In this document: positions 29,446-38,714 of the stretch, in pieces | How positions within the stretch are numbered: position 1 is the first letter of the stretch | How the letters are laid out: each line of letters opens with the position of its first letter | Source of the DNA: Anditalea andensis | Lineage (GTDB): Bacteria > Bacteroidota > Bacteroidia > Cytophagales > Cyclobacteriaceae | Length of the DNA: 64,000 nt | NCBI RefSeq assembly: GCF_000714815.1 | Contig: NZ_JMIH01000024.1 | Coordinates: 186,001-250,000, forward strand | Reading direction: 5' to 3' | Program-made: the position numbers and the translations under genes | The notes under the pieces: model-generated | Told to the model about the DNA's origin: nothing | The model's input: only the letters and a program-made list of their open reading frames with translations | Databases searched by the model: none

Positions 29446-29931
29446 ATGGTAGAATTAATGATAATGGAATCACCTTTGGGAAACATCAAACTAATCGCCG
29501 AAGATGACTATTTGCTTTCTTTACAGTTTACGGAGGAAGAAATTACACTTAATCCCCCAAGTCCTTTCCTTTTAAATGTAAAAGAACAGCTCGAACTTTA
29601 TTTTGAAGGTAAGCTAAAATTGTTTGACATTCCTGTAGGATTGATTGGCAGTACTTTCCAACAGAAAGTTTGGATGGAAGCCAATAAAGTGCCTTTTGGG
29701 GAAACCACCTCTTACCATACCATCGCCCATTCGCTGGACAAACCTAAAGCAGTCAGGGCAGTGGGTGCGGCCAATGGTGCCAATCCTATTCTGATCGTTA
29801 TTCCGTGTCACCGCATCATAGCCAAATCAGGCCAACTAACCGGGTATGCGGGCGGGCTGTGGAGAAAACTTAAATTACTACAACTCGAGGCGAGAGATCA
29901 GCCGGGCAATCAATATTCTCTGGGTTTTTAA
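29446..29931 (+). CDS. ogt: Methylated-DNA-protein-cysteine S-methyltransferase
   Basis: 161-residue suicide DNA-repair protein that removes O6-alkyl groups from guanine. The acceptor Cys121 lies in IPCHRII. The helix-turn-helix and Asn hinge are in VRAVGAANGANP, and GYAGGLWRKLKLLQLE is the conserved C-terminal stretch. It lacks the Ada regulatory domain and corresponds to stand-alone Ogt/MGMT. The last codons are part of a terminator hairpin. Confidence 0.95.
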   Translation: MVELMIMESPLGNIKLIAEDDYLLSLQFTEEEITLNPPSPFLLNVKEQLELYFEGKLKLFDIPVGLIGSTFQQKVWMEANKVPFGETTSYHTIAHSLDKPKAVRAVGAANGANPILIVIPCHRIIAKSGQLTGYAGGLWRKLKLLQLEARDQPGNQYSLGF

Positions 29932-29947
29932 ACCCAGAGAATATTTT
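29912..29947. terminator. Hairpin terminator overlapping the end of ogt
   Basis: A 16-nt perfect inverted repeat (29912-29927 / 29930-29945) with T residues after it. The left arm is the last five codons of ogt, so the coding sequence itself forms half of the hairpin. Confidence 0.75.
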
Positions 29948-30057
29948 AGCTTCCCATAAATTTACCTTATCTAATCAAACTGTTTTAATATACTGTGTAA
30001 TAGGCTGTATTTAAGACCATATCATATTGGTGTTATAAAAGGTGCCTATTAGAATGA

Positions 30058-30089
30058 TTTTCGTCTTAGCTCTTTTTTATCTAAATTTG
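30058..30089 (+). promoter_or_regulatory. Possible lpxH promoter
   Basis: TAAATTTG at 30082-30089 is an exact TAnnTTTG box, 16 nt before the lpxH ATG; TTTC at 30058-30061 is an imperfect -33 element at 20 nt spacing. Confidence 0.45.
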
Positions 30090-30105
30090 GAGCTGATCTG
30101 CCGTT

Positions 30106-30870
30106 ATGAAAATCATTCTTAAAGAAAACCAGAAAATATTCTTTGCATCAGACTTTCATTTGGGTGCCCCAGATGTATCTAGCAGTAAAAAGAGAGAAGA
30201 AAAAATCATCCGTTGGCTTGATACTATTAAAGATGAAGCAGGCGCTATATTTTTGGTAGGTGATATATTTGATTTTTGGTTTGAATATGACAAAGTGATT
30301 CCTAAAGGATTCATCAGATTTCTGGGCAAAATCGCCAGCCTCAGAGATAGAGGTATTCCAATTATTTTTTTTACCGGAAACCACGATTTATGGATGAATG
30401 ATTATTTCACTGAAGAGTTGGATATTCCAGTTTACCCACATCCCCTCCAAATAGTAGTCAATAGGAAAAAATTCTTAGTGGGGCATGGTGATGGATTGGG
30501 GCCCGGAGATAAGAAATATAAATTTTTAAAAACATTTTTTACCAATAAAACCTGTCAGTTGCTTTTTAAATGGGTACATCCAGATATCGGAATTCGTATT
30601 GCCCAAAATTGGTCGGGAAACAGCCGGATTACCAATCAGAAAAAGCAGGAAGACTTTTTTAAGGGTGACCAAGAATGGTTATGGCAATACTGCAAACATG
30701 TAGAGCAGCAGATGCATTTTGATTATTACATCTTTGGTCATAGGCATCTTCCGCTGGAGTTGCCGGTAGGAGATAGCGCTCATTATATCAATTTAGGGGA
30801 GTGGGTAAGTCAGTATACTTATGGGGTTTTTGATGGTCAGAATTTTCAATTAAAGCATTTTAAGTATTAG
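30106..30870 (+). CDS. lpxH: UDP-2,3-diacylglucosamine diphosphatase (LpxH-type)
   Basis: 254-residue calcineurin-like phosphoesterase that hydrolyses UDP-2,3-diacylglucosamine to lipid X in lipid A synthesis, acting at the cytoplasmic face of the inner membrane. Metal-binding motifs are FASDFHLG (D16, H18), LVGDIFDFWFE, FTGNHDLWM, VGHGDGLGPGD and FGHRHLP. LGAPD after the first motif and FDFWFEY are typical of Bacteroidota LpxH. The next gene, unrelated and secreted, starts 32 nt later. Confidence 0.9.
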   Translation: MKIILKENQKIFFASDFHLGAPDVSSSKKREEKIIRWLDTIKDEAGAIFLVGDIFDFWFEYDKVIPKGFIRFLGKIASLRDRGIPIIFFTGNHDLWMNDYFTEELDIPVYPHPLQIVVNRKKFLVGHGDGLGPGDKKYKFLKTFFTNKTCQLLFKWVHPDIGIRIAQNWSGNSRITNQKKQEDFFKGDQEWLWQYCKHVEQQMHFDYYIFGHRHLPLELPVGDSAHYINLGEWVSQYTYGVFDGQNFQLKHFKY

Positions 30871-30902
30871 ATATTTGTAAGGTTTATAGAAGATGCTCTC
30901 AG

Positions 30903-31724
30903 ATGGATAGGAGGATTTGGGTTTTGTTTTCGCTCTGTTTGATAGGTCATTTTTCTTTTGCGCAGGAGATAACTTGGGATTTGAAATCTGACCTTTCCAT
31001 AAAAGGTGCCGATCTGGTGTCTATAGATAATAGAGGAATGATTTTCTATACCCAGTTAGATGGCAGTATTTATCAGACTTCTTCCAAAGGAGCAAGTATA
31101 AACCATGTATCTGTCGCATCCCAAGCAAAAATTTCACATCTAGAAGCCGGTAGAACAATGAATATTTTTGCCTTTTATAAAGATCTTCAGCGCATTGTAT
31201 TATTCGATAGATTTCTAGCGCCGGTTATCCAGGTATCTTTGATAGATCTCGATATTGGGATGGCATCGATGGCTACCCTGGGCAATAATTATGGGCTATG
31301 GCTATTTGATGAAAGTGATATGTCTCTTAAAAAATATGATTTGCGAAGACAGGCCCTATTACAGCATCAGGTACTAAATTTAGTATTGCCAAATCAGGAA
31401 TGGGACATAATGGATATTAAAGCTTTCCAGAATATGGTTTTTTTACGAACACCGGATCTGGTATTCATATTTGATGAACAAGGCAATTTGTTGAAACAAC
31501 TTTCTATTCCTGGAAAAAATCCTCTTGGAGTGCTGGGCGAATGTATATATAATATAGAAGATGGAAAAATAATTGAATATAAATGGAACACGGGCATGAA
31601 AACTGCGTTTAATCTGCCATCAGGAATTAAATATGGTAATATAGCCTTACAATCTGACCAAATAGTATTTTATGATCAGCAGGTATTCGCTATATATGAA
31701 AATCCATTTTCTACCAATAGATAA
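30903..31724 (+). CDS. Exported hypothetical protein, probable beta-propeller
   Basis: 273-residue exported protein (signal peptide about 1-20, FSFAQ-E) that I cannot assign to a named family. The mature part is a series of short beta-rich segments such as LVSIDNRGMIFYTQLDGSIY, LGNNYGLWLFDESDMSLKKY and LVFIFDEQGNLLKQLSIPG, resembling blades of a propeller. No catalytic motif is visible. It follows lpxH closely and precedes another small secreted protein, so the three may be transcribed together. Confidence 0.7.
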   Translation: MDRRIWVLFSLCLIGHFSFAQEITWDLKSDLSIKGADLVSIDNRGMIFYTQLDGSIYQTSSKGASINHVSVASQAKISHLEAGRTMNIFAFYKDLQRIVLFDRFLAPVIQVSLIDLDIGMASMATLGNNYGLWLFDESDMSLKKYDLRRQALLQHQVLNLVLPNQEWDIMDIKAFQNMVFLRTPDLVFIFDEQGNLLKQLSIPGKNPLGVLGECIYNIEDGKIIEYKWNTGMKTAFNLPSGIKYGNIALQSDQIVFYDQQVFAIYENPFSTNR

Positions 31725-31797
31725 GATATAAAGTTCAAACTGAAGATAAAAGCTATTTAATTTTTATCTTCTATAATTTTTGCAAAATAGCCGTTTA

Positions 31798-32226
31798 ATG
31801 GAAAAACCTCTACTTACATTACAGTACTTATTTATTTTTATAGGATTTGTTCTCATATTGGGTACGAGCTACCCCAGCTACTCCCAGATATTTAGCAGAA
31901 ATAAAGAAACGAGGGTTTCTTTTCCGACAGAAATAAATGTTCCGGAAGTAGATTTCCAACTTAAATCTACGGGTATTAAAAAATTTGATGTTAATCTGGA
32001 GAAAAAACCTATTAACAATACCAAAATTAAAATTTATGATTTTCTGGGAAATTTAATTCTCGAGGATTTTATATCCCCTGCTGATGGTAAACGCAAAAGT
32101 TACGACCTGAGCCAGACCAGTTCAGAAATATTTGTGGTAGAAATCGGTAATTCTAAATATAATAAGACCAAAAGCATATACGCAACCCCTCAGGGTAAAA
32201 AACAAAAATCAGAGGAAAGTGAATAA
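31798..32226 (+). CDS. Small exported hypothetical protein
   Basis: 142-residue protein starting at ATG 31798 (MEKPLLTLQYLFIF); an in-frame TTG 18 nt upstream lies in promoter-like sequence and is unlikely to be used. A signal or anchor segment (about 9-30) is followed by a beta-sandwich-like region with KIKIYDFLGNLILEDF and EIFVVEIGNSKYNKTK, similar in style to T9SS-type C-terminal domains, and a basic tail. Family and function are not recognised. It converges with the FKBP gene, with a shared terminator between. Confidence 0.65.
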   Translation: MEKPLLTLQYLFIFIGFVLILGTSYPSYSQIFSRNKETRVSFPTEINVPEVDFQLKSTGIKKFDVNLEKKPINNTKIKIYDFLGNLILEDFISPADGKRKSYDLSQTSSEIFVVEIGNSKYNKTKSIYATPQGKKQKSEESE

Positions 32227-32227
32227 T

Positions 32228-32263
32228 AAAAAATATAACCCGCCAATAGCGGGTTATATTTTT
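32228..32263. terminator. Bidirectional terminator between convergent genes
   Basis: A 14-bp stem (left arm 32230-32243, right arm 32249-32262) with a 5-nt loop, flanked by A residues on the left and T residues on the right, so it can work in both directions. Confidence 0.88.
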
Positions 32264-32275
32264 AGATATGTTTAT

Positions 32276-32704
32276 TTAAGCTATTTCGACTAACTTGATA
32301 TCAAAGATCAAATCCTGGCCTGCTAGAGGATGGTTAGCATCCAAAGTGATTTTTTCATCATCTACATGAACCACTTTTACCGGCATAGGCTGCCCTTCTT
32401 GATTTTGGATAGATAGGTCCATACCCACTTCTGGGTTTATATCTGCAGGTACCTGGGTGCGTGGAATGTCGACCATCATTTCATCCTTCTTCTCGCCGTA
32501 GGCCTCTTCAGAAGGTATGGTGATACTTTTATCCTCACCTATATTCATTCCGTGCACTGCTGCATCGAAACCTTTTATCATGTTTCCATCTCCAAGGGTG
32601 AATTCAAGCGGTTCTCTACTTTCTGAGCTATCGAAAATAGTCCCATCTTTCAATTTTCCAGTGTAGTGTACTTTTACGGTGTTTCCTTTAGTTGCTACAG
32701 ACAT
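32276..32704 (-). CDS. FKBP-type peptidyl-prolyl isomerase (SlyD-like)
   Basis: 142-residue cytoplasmic prolyl isomerase and chaperone. An FKBP half (VKVHYTGKLKDGTIFDSS, then PLEFTLGDGNMIKGFD) is interrupted by the IF (insert-in-flap) chaperone domain (about 70-120, EEAYGEKKDEMMVDIPR), and the fold closes with LDANHPLAGQDLIFDI. This is the SlyD layout, but without the His/Cys-rich metal-binding tail of E. coli SlyD. A -7 box is visible upstream on the minus strand. Confidence 0.92.
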   Translation of the reverse strand: MSVATKGNTVKVHYTGKLKDGTIFDSSESREPLEFTLGDGNMIKGFDAAVHGMNIGEDKSITIPSEEAYGEKKDEMMVDIPRTQVPADINPEVGMDLSIQNQEGQPMPVKVVHVDDEKITLDANHPLAGQDLIFDIKLVEIA

Positions 32705-32738
32705 TTTTGTATGTTTTGTGTTATTTATATGATTAAAG

Positions 32739-32746
32739 CAAAGTTA
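32739..32746 (-). promoter_or_regulatory. Possible -7 element for the FKBP gene
   Basis: Reads TAACTTTG on the minus strand, an exact TAnnTTTG, 35 nt upstream of the start codon. No well-spaced -33 TTTG was found. Confidence 0.4.
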
Positions 32747-32874
32747 ACAAAATAATAAAAGGATAAAAAGTCCTACCCAACCTATTTGATATTATGTCCG
32801 ATCATGTGCGTAATTTGTTCACTAATGGACATGTAATGCTTAGTTTATGCCCTTTTTTCACTAAATTGACCCAA

Positions 32875-32882
32875 TATTTTTG
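32875..32882 (+). promoter_or_regulatory. Possible -7 element for the response-regulator gene
   Basis: TATTTTTG matches TAnnTTTG and lies 41 nt before the ATG of the sigma-54 response regulator. The -33 element is not clear. Confidence 0.3.
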
Positions 32883-32923
32883 TGGCATCATTTCAGCCAA
32901 CCTTTTATTAAACGTTTTATATT

Positions 32924-34306
32924 ATGGAAGAGCATAATCTTGGAAGAATTCTAATAGTAGATGATAATGAAGACCTATTATTTGCTGCTAAAATGTTATT
33001 AAAAAAGCATGCAAAAGAAGTCATGATCGAAAAAGATCCACGCAGGATTCCTTTTTTGGTCAATAATAACACTTACGATGTTATTCTATTGGATATGAAT
33101 TTTACGGAAGATACTACTTCCGGTAAAGAAGGCTTTCATTGGTTAAAACAGATAAAAGAAATAGATCCAAATGCAGTTGTAATATTGATTACGGGATTTG
33201 GGGATGTTGAAATGGCAGTCAGGGCGCTTAAAGAGGGAGCTACGGATTTTATCCTAAAGCCGTGGCAAAATGAGAAGCTTTTGGCTACCTTAAATTCGGC
33301 AATTAAATTAAAAGAAAGTTACAACCAGGTAGACAAACTTTCCAAAAAACAAAAACAGTTGCAGGCAGATCTGAAAAAGTCTTTCACGGACATCATTGGT
33401 AGCAGTTCAGTCATGAAAAATGTATTTTCTATCATCGATAAAGTGGCCCAGACTGATGCCAATGTATTGATATTAGGTGAAAACGGCACTGGAAAAGAGC
33501 TCATTGCCCGCGCTATACACGATAGGTCCCATAGAAATGAAGAGATATTTGTTGGCGTAGATATGGGATCCATTACTGAAAGCCTTTTTGAAAGTGAGCT
33601 ATTTGGTCATAAAAGAGGTGCTTATACGGATGCAAAGGAAGACAGGGCCGGCCGTTTTGAGATAGCTGATAAGGGGAGTCTTTTTCTGGATGAAATAGGG
33701 AATCTTTCCCTTCCCTTACAGTCCAAACTATTGACTGTACTTCAAAAAAGGGAAGTCACCAGGATAGGGACCAATAAATCCATACCCGTAGATATAAGAT
33801 TAATCTGCGCCACCAATATGCCTATTCATGAAATGATAGGGGATAATGCCTTCCGTCAGGATTTGTTATATAGAATCAATACCGTAGAAATTTTTTTGCC
33901 GCCCCTGAGAGACCGTCAGGAAGACATACCATTGCTGGCAGAACATTTTTTAAAGTCATATTCTCAAAAATACAGGAAAAGCTTTAAAGGCTTTAAAGGT
34001 TCGGCCATGCAGCTGTTACAGCGTTATAACTGGCCAGGAAATATCAGGGAACTTCAGCATGCCATAGAGCGGGCTATCATTATGGCAGAGGGAGATGAAC
34101 TGGACAGCAGGGACTTTTTCTTTCTTTCCTCTAAACCTACCAATGATAAAATCAGTAATGCCAACACATTGAACCTAGATGATGTGGAGAAAAACGTCAT
34201 CCAAAAAGCAATAGATAAAAATGGAGGGAATATCTCCAAAGCGGCTAAAGAGCTGGGGCTTACCCGAGCTTCTTTATACAGAAGGTTAGAAAAATATGGA
34301 TTATAA
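32924..34306 (+). CDS. NtrC-family sigma-54-dependent response regulator
   Basis: 460-residue transcription activator. The receiver domain (1-120) has D13/D14 and the phosphoacceptor D57 (ILLDMNF). The AAA+ domain (about 150-385) has Walker A GENGTGKE, Walker B SLFLDEIGNL and the R-finger region. A Fis-type HTH (about 425-460) reads NISKAAKELGLTRASLYRRL. The sigma-54-contact loop reads GAYTDA (232-237) rather than GAFTGA, a change that could affect sigma-54 contact. It overlaps the histidine kinase gene by 11 nt, making an NtrX/NtrY-like pair. Target genes are unknown; no -24/-12 promoter was seen nearby. Confidence 0.93.
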   Translation: MEEHNLGRILIVDDNEDLLFAAKMLLKKHAKEVMIEKDPRRIPFLVNNNTYDVILLDMNFTEDTTSGKEGFHWLKQIKEIDPNAVVILITGFGDVEMAVRALKEGATDFILKPWQNEKLLATLNSAIKLKESYNQVDKLSKKQKQLQADLKKSFTDIIGSSSVMKNVFSIIDKVAQTDANVLILGENGTGKELIARAIHDRSHRNEEIFVGVDMGSITESLFESELFGHKRGAYTDAKEDRAGRFEIADKGSLFLDEIGNLSLPLQSKLLTVLQKREVTRIGTNKSIPVDIRLICATNMPIHEMIGDNAFRQDLLYRINTVEIFLPPLRDRQEDIPLLAEHFLKSYSQKYRKSFKGFKGSAMQLLQRYNWPGNIRELQHAIERAIIMAEGDELDSRDFFFLSSKPTNDKISNANTLNLDDVEKNVIQKAIDKNGGNISKAAKELGLTRASLYRRLEKYGL

Positions 34307-35639
34307 GATCGGACTGATGGGCAGGGTGGTCTTATTATCGGTCACCTTGTTTTTATCTGCATATTTGATTTTCAGCAGTGGAGGCGTCTTTGCCATTTCA
34401 CTGCTTATTATATTGGTCATTTCCCAGTTGATTTTTTTAATAAAGTACGCTGAATCCAGCTTTAAAAAGGTGCGTGAGTTTCTTAATAACATTAAGCAAA
34501 GCGATTATGCCACTACATATCCTGTAAAGTTTGACGGCACGGAGACGGATGATCTACATATTGAATTTAACGCCATTTTGGCAAAATTAAAAGAAGACCA
34601 GGCGGAAAAAGAAGCCAACTATCATTACTTTCGGTCTGTATTTCAACATTTAAGTATAGGACTTATAACTTTTGAGGAGGACGGGAGCATTCAGATACTT
34701 AATACCGCAGCTAAACGAATGCTCAATATCAATCAGCTGCATCATATAGGAGAAATCCAGCATGTGAACAAAGAACTCCACCATGCCATTCAAAGCCTCA
34801 GGACAGGAGGAAGTGAACTGATCAAAATAGCACATCCGGATGGTATCATGCAGCTTTCTGTGTATGTAATAGAACTGGTTCTCAGGGATGTTAAATTTAA
34901 ACTGGTTTCTTTGCAAAATATCCAAAGTGAGCTGGAAGAAAAAGAAATGGAAGCATGGCAAAACCTGGTAAAAGTACTCACCCATGAAATTATGAATTCT
35001 ATAGCACCCATCTCTTCTCTTGCCGCAACCATTCGTTCTGATATCCAGCATAAAATCGAGCATCATCAGGAAGTCAATATAGATGAGGTAGATGATTATC
35101 TTATGGGCATAAGTACCATAGAAAAAAGAAGTGAAGGCCTGATAAACTTTGTAAGTGATTTTAGAAGCTTGGCCCATATACCGTTACCTAAATTTACGGC
35201 TATATCCATCTCGGACCTCTTTGAAAGAATGGAAATACTCTTTCAACATCAACTGGATGAAAATCAGATTAAACTTGAGAAACATATCGATCCAGCTGAT
35301 CTCCTGTTTTTTGCTGATTGCAATATGATAGAACAGGTACTTATCAATATTATTCAAAATGGTATTCACGCTTTGGAAGATATTCAGGATAAGAAAATTA
35401 CCCTTACTGCTTTTATAGATGAAAACGGTAAGATCATTCTGGAAATTATGGATTCGGGAAAAGGCATAGAGGAAGAAGCCATGAGCAAAATCTTTATACC
35501 ATTTTTCACCACTAAAAAGAAAGGCTCCGGAATCGGTCTGAGCTTGTCCAAACAGATCATGCGGAGGCATAAAGGCAACATTCAGGTCCGTTCCGCCCTG
35601 GGTGAGGGTACAGTATTCAAATTGATATTTAATGGATAA
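34296..35639 (+). CDS. NtrY-like sensor histidine kinase
   Basis: 447-residue membrane sensor kinase paired with the preceding regulator. Two N-terminal membrane helices (about 9-27 and 32-50) have almost no periplasmic loop between them. A linker and a PAS-like domain (about 105-200, FRSVFQHLSIGLITFEEDGS) follow. The HisKA helix has the phosphorylated H230 in LTHEIMNSIAPI. The ATPase domain has N-box NIIQNGIHAL, G1 DSGKGIEEE and G2 GSGIGLSLSKQ. The lack of an external sensing domain suggests it reads a cytoplasmic or membrane signal. Confidence 0.93.
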   Translation: MDYKIGLMGRVVLLSVTLFLSAYLIFSSGGVFAISLLIILVISQLIFLIKYAESSFKKVREFLNNIKQSDYATTYPVKFDGTETDDLHIEFNAILAKLKEDQAEKEANYHYFRSVFQHLSIGLITFEEDGSIQILNTAAKRMLNINQLHHIGEIQHVNKELHHAIQSLRTGGSELIKIAHPDGIMQLSVYVIELVLRDVKFKLVSLQNIQSELEEKEMEAWQNLVKVLTHEIMNSIAPISSLAATIRSDIQHKIEHHQEVNIDEVDDYLMGISTIEKRSEGLINFVSDFRSLAHIPLPKFTAISISDLFERMEILFQHQLDENQIKLEKHIDPADLLFFADCNMIEQVLINIIQNGIHALEDIQDKKITLTAFIDENGKIILEIMDSGKGIEEEAMSKIFIPFFTTKKKGSGIGLSLSKQIMRRHKGNIQVRSALGEGTVFKLIFNG

Positions 35640-36044
35640 CAGAGGACGCTTTTTCGTAGTAAAAACCTAAGCTCAGACAGCTGAAAATTAAACTCTTTTT
35701 GAAGCTAAAAGAAAGCATATCTTGATTAATGATAATGTTTTTATACTTAAATTATTATTTTTTAACTTGGCCAATATGGATACAGCAAATGATCAGTGAA
35801 TAATGAGAATCGGGTTTTATAGGAATTCAAATCATAACATTTTAATGTAATTGATAAACTTTTTTTTGATATTCATATTGAAAAAGTTTTATGTCAAGAT
35901 GGGTACCACCGGTAAAATGAAACCTTTATATACTCATATAACAATCGATTTCGGTGAATTTACTGGTTTTTTATTTTTTGGAATAGGTATAATTTGATTT
36001 CAAATACCTTAAATTCGAACTACTTAACTTGAAATATTTAATTC
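35640..36044. other. Intergenic region upstream of the GH63-type gene
   Basis: 405 nt of AT-rich sequence. I looked for sigma-54 (-24/-12) and TAnnTTTG promoters because of the regulator pair upstream and found no convincing match. No gene or structured RNA is visible. Confidence 0.5.
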
Positions 36045-38714
36045 ATGATTGTTGAAAAATTAAAGCTTAAGGAGGAACGGGAGAAAAAAAAACATTGGAA
36101 AAAATGGGGCCCCTACCTGACAGACCGGCAATGGGGCACCGTCCGAGAAGACTATAGTCCTAATGGATCTGCCTGGGAAAACGTCACCCATGAAGATGCA
36201 CGCAGTAAAGCCTATCGGTGGGGAGAGGAAGGAATAGCAGGTATTAGTGACCATAAACAGAAGCTTTGTATAGCTTGGGCATTTTGGAATGGCAAAGATC
36301 CTTTGATTAAAGAACGCCTTTTTGGACTGACAGGAAACCAGGGGAATCATGGAGAAGATGTAAAAGAAGTCTATTATTATCTGGATTCTAGTCCCACGCA
36401 CAGTTACATGAAGATGCTATATAAGTATCCTCAAAATGAATTTCCATACCGTGAACTGGTAGAAGAGAATAGAAGAAGAACTAAAAATGATCCCGAGTAC
36501 GAATTGATGGATACCGGCATATTTGATGAAGATGCCTATTTTGATATTTTTATAGAATATGCCAAACATGATGTAGAAGATATAGTAGGGCGGGCCACAA
36601 TCCATAATAGAGGTGCCGAAGAGGCTACCATATGGGTGATGCCTACGATATGGTTCCGCAAAAATTGGTTTTCAGGTAATGAACCCTATATTCCTAGAAT
36701 GAGCAAAGAAGGGGATAATAAAATATCGGCCTTTATGCCTAAATCTGGAAGGTATACTTTTACTTTTTCGGATGAACCTGAACTGGTCTTTTGCGATAAT
36801 GAGACCAATAGGGAAAAACTTTACAATATAGAAAATCAGAAAAAATATCTTAAAGATGCTGTGAATGACTACGTAGTATCAGGAGATGATCGGCATTTAA
36901 ATCCCAATTTCATAGGTACGAAGGCTGCTGCCATATATAAAATAACTATCCCAGCTGGTGGATCTTCAGAAGTAGATTTTAGGATGCAACATCAGAAATC
37001 TGCCCAGGACGTACAGCAGGTAAAAGACATTATCGATGATAGGAAGGCGGATGCAGATGAGTTTTACAGTGATATCCAGAAAAACGTGACGGATCCAGAA
37101 CTGAAAAGCATCCAGCGGCAGGCATATGGAGGTATGCTATGGAGTAAGCAGTTCTATTATTATAATGTAGAGCGCTGGCTGGAAGGAGACCCTGGTAGAT
37201 ATGTGCCTCCTTTGCAAAGAAAGCAGGGAAGGAATAAGCATTGGCGTCATATACAGAACTATGATATCATATCTATGCCGGATAAGTGGGAATATCCATG
37301 GTATGCAGCCTGGGATTTGGCCTTTCACTGCATTCCGCTGGCCAGGCTGGATCCTGATTTTGCCAAAGCCCAGCTTTTGCTTCTGCTGAACGATTGGTAC
37401 ATGCATCCCAATGGACAGATACCGGCATACGAATGGAATTTCAGTGATGTAAACCCACCGGTGCACGCCTATGCTGTACTGCGGGTTTTTCAGATAGATA
37501 AGGGGATGCGGAATGACGGAGGTGATTACGAATTTCTCGAAAGATGCCTGCATAAACTTATGCTGAATTTTACCTGGTGGGTAAATCAGAAAGATAATGA
37601 AGGTAAAAACATTTTTGAAGGGGGATTTCTAGGTCTTGATAATATCAGTATTTTTGACAGGAGTAATCCGGAAAAATTTGCAGGTAAACTGGAACAGGCT
37701 GATGCCACCTCCTGGATGGCCATGTTTGCACTGAACATGCTGAGGATTTCCCTTGATCTATGCGATCATAATAAAGTCTATCAGCATACTGCTACCAAAT
37801 TTATGGAACACTTCCTTTATATAGCAGGTGCAATGGCCAATATAGCTGGAGAGCACATTACACTTTGGGATGACAATGATAATTTCTTTTACGATGTGCT
37901 TCACATGGATGGGCAGAAGCCCGAGATGATGAAGGTAAAGTCTATCGTGGGGATCATACCACTTTTTGCTGTGGAGGCGATAAGGGAAGAAATGTTTGAA
38001 AACCTCCCGGAATTTAAGAAACGTTTGGATTTTTTCTTAAAAGAAAAGCCCAAATTGGCTGCTCTGGTCTCTAGCTGGATTCAGCCTGGTAAAGATAAAC
38101 GCCGTCTGTTTTCATTGTTAAGGGGGCATAGGATGAAGAGTATTTTGACCAAACTGTTGGATTCAAAGGAATTTCTTTCTCCTTATGGCATCCGTTCACT
38201 CTCCAAGGATCACGAACGCAATCCTTATTCCCTGGTGCTTAACGGTCATAATTATAGTATCAAATATACACCTGGAGAAGCTGATACCTCTATGTTTGGG
38301 GGCAATTCCAACTGGCGTGGGCCCATATGGTTCCCTATTAATTTCCTGATCATTGAGTCGCTGAAGAAATTTAATTTTTACTACGGGGGAAGTTTTGCCA
38401 TAGAATATCCTACAGGGTCAGGAAAATATGTAACCCTGGACATGGTCGCTAGAGAATTGTCATACAGATTGATCAGTATCTTTAAAAAGGATAAATTTGG
38501 CAAGCGACCTGTGTACGGTGACTGTCATGCGATGCAGCATGATCCTTATTTCAACGACTACATATTATTTTATGAGTATTTTCATGGTGATACAGGTCAG
38601 GGACTGGGCGCTTCCCATCAGACAGGCTGGACAGGCCTTGTGGCAGAAATGATACATAAGTATTACAAAGAACCTGAGAAAGAAGATGAGTCTCTTACCT
38701 TATTTAGAAATTGA
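36045..38714 (+). CDS. GH63-like (MGH1-type) glucosidase
   Basis: 889-residue protein of the GH63 / mannosyl-oligosaccharide-glucosidase-like group, an (alpha/alpha)6-barrel glycoside hydrolase acting on alpha-glucosides. Recognisable stretches are YLTDRQWGTVREDYSPNG at the N-terminus, WRHIQNYDIISMPDKWEYPW, YAAWDLAFHCIPLARLDPDF, GQIPAYEWNFSDVNPPVHAY (containing a candidate catalytic Glu) and NWRGPIWFPINFLI. No signal peptide is seen, so it is cytoplasmic, which suits glucosylglycerate- or trehalose-like substrates more than glycoproteins. Its 3' end overlaps rnhB by 29 nt. Confidence 0.85.
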   Translation: MIVEKLKLKEEREKKKHWKKWGPYLTDRQWGTVREDYSPNGSAWENVTHEDARSKAYRWGEEGIAGISDHKQKLCIAWAFWNGKDPLIKERLFGLTGNQGNHGEDVKEVYYYLDSSPTHSYMKMLYKYPQNEFPYRELVEENRRRTKNDPEYELMDTGIFDEDAYFDIFIEYAKHDVEDIVGRATIHNRGAEEATIWVMPTIWFRKNWFSGNEPYIPRMSKEGDNKISAFMPKSGRYTFTFSDEPELVFCDNETNREKLYNIENQKKYLKDAVNDYVVSGDDRHLNPNFIGTKAAAIYKITIPAGGSSEVDFRMQHQKSAQDVQQVKDIIDDRKADADEFYSDIQKNVTDPELKSIQRQAYGGMLWSKQFYYYNVERWLEGDPGRYVPPLQRKQGRNKHWRHIQNYDIISMPDKWEYPWYAAWDLAFHCIPLARLDPDFAKAQLLLLLNDWYMHPNGQIPAYEWNFSDVNPPVHAYAVLRVFQIDKGMRNDGGDYEFLERCLHKLMLNFTWWVNQKDNEGKNIFEGGFLGLDNISIFDRSNPEKFAGKLEQADATSWMAMFALNMLRISLDLCDHNKVYQHTATKFMEHFLYIAGAMANIAGEHITLWDDNDNFFYDVLHMDGQKPEMMKVKSIVGIIPLFAVEAIREEMFENLPEFKKRLDFFLKEKPKLAALVSSWIQPGKDKRRLFSLLRGHRMKSILTKLLDSKEFLSPYGIRSLSKDHERNPYSLVLNGHNYSIKYTPGEADTSMFGGNSNWRGPIWFPINFLIIESLKKFNFYYGGSFAIEYPTGSGKYVTLDMVARELSYRLISIFKKDKFGKRPVYGDCHAMQHDPYFNDYILFYEYFHGDTGQGLGASHQTGWTGLVAEMIHKYYKEPEKEDESLTLFRN

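Noticed and set aside
34650-35177. 175-codon antisense frame inside the histidine kinase gene
   Set aside because: Overlaps the kinase core entirely; no recognisable motif.
35640-36044. Sigma-54 promoter for the gene after the NtrX/NtrY-like pair
   Set aside because: No TGGCAC-N5-TTGC-like sequence with correct spacing was found.
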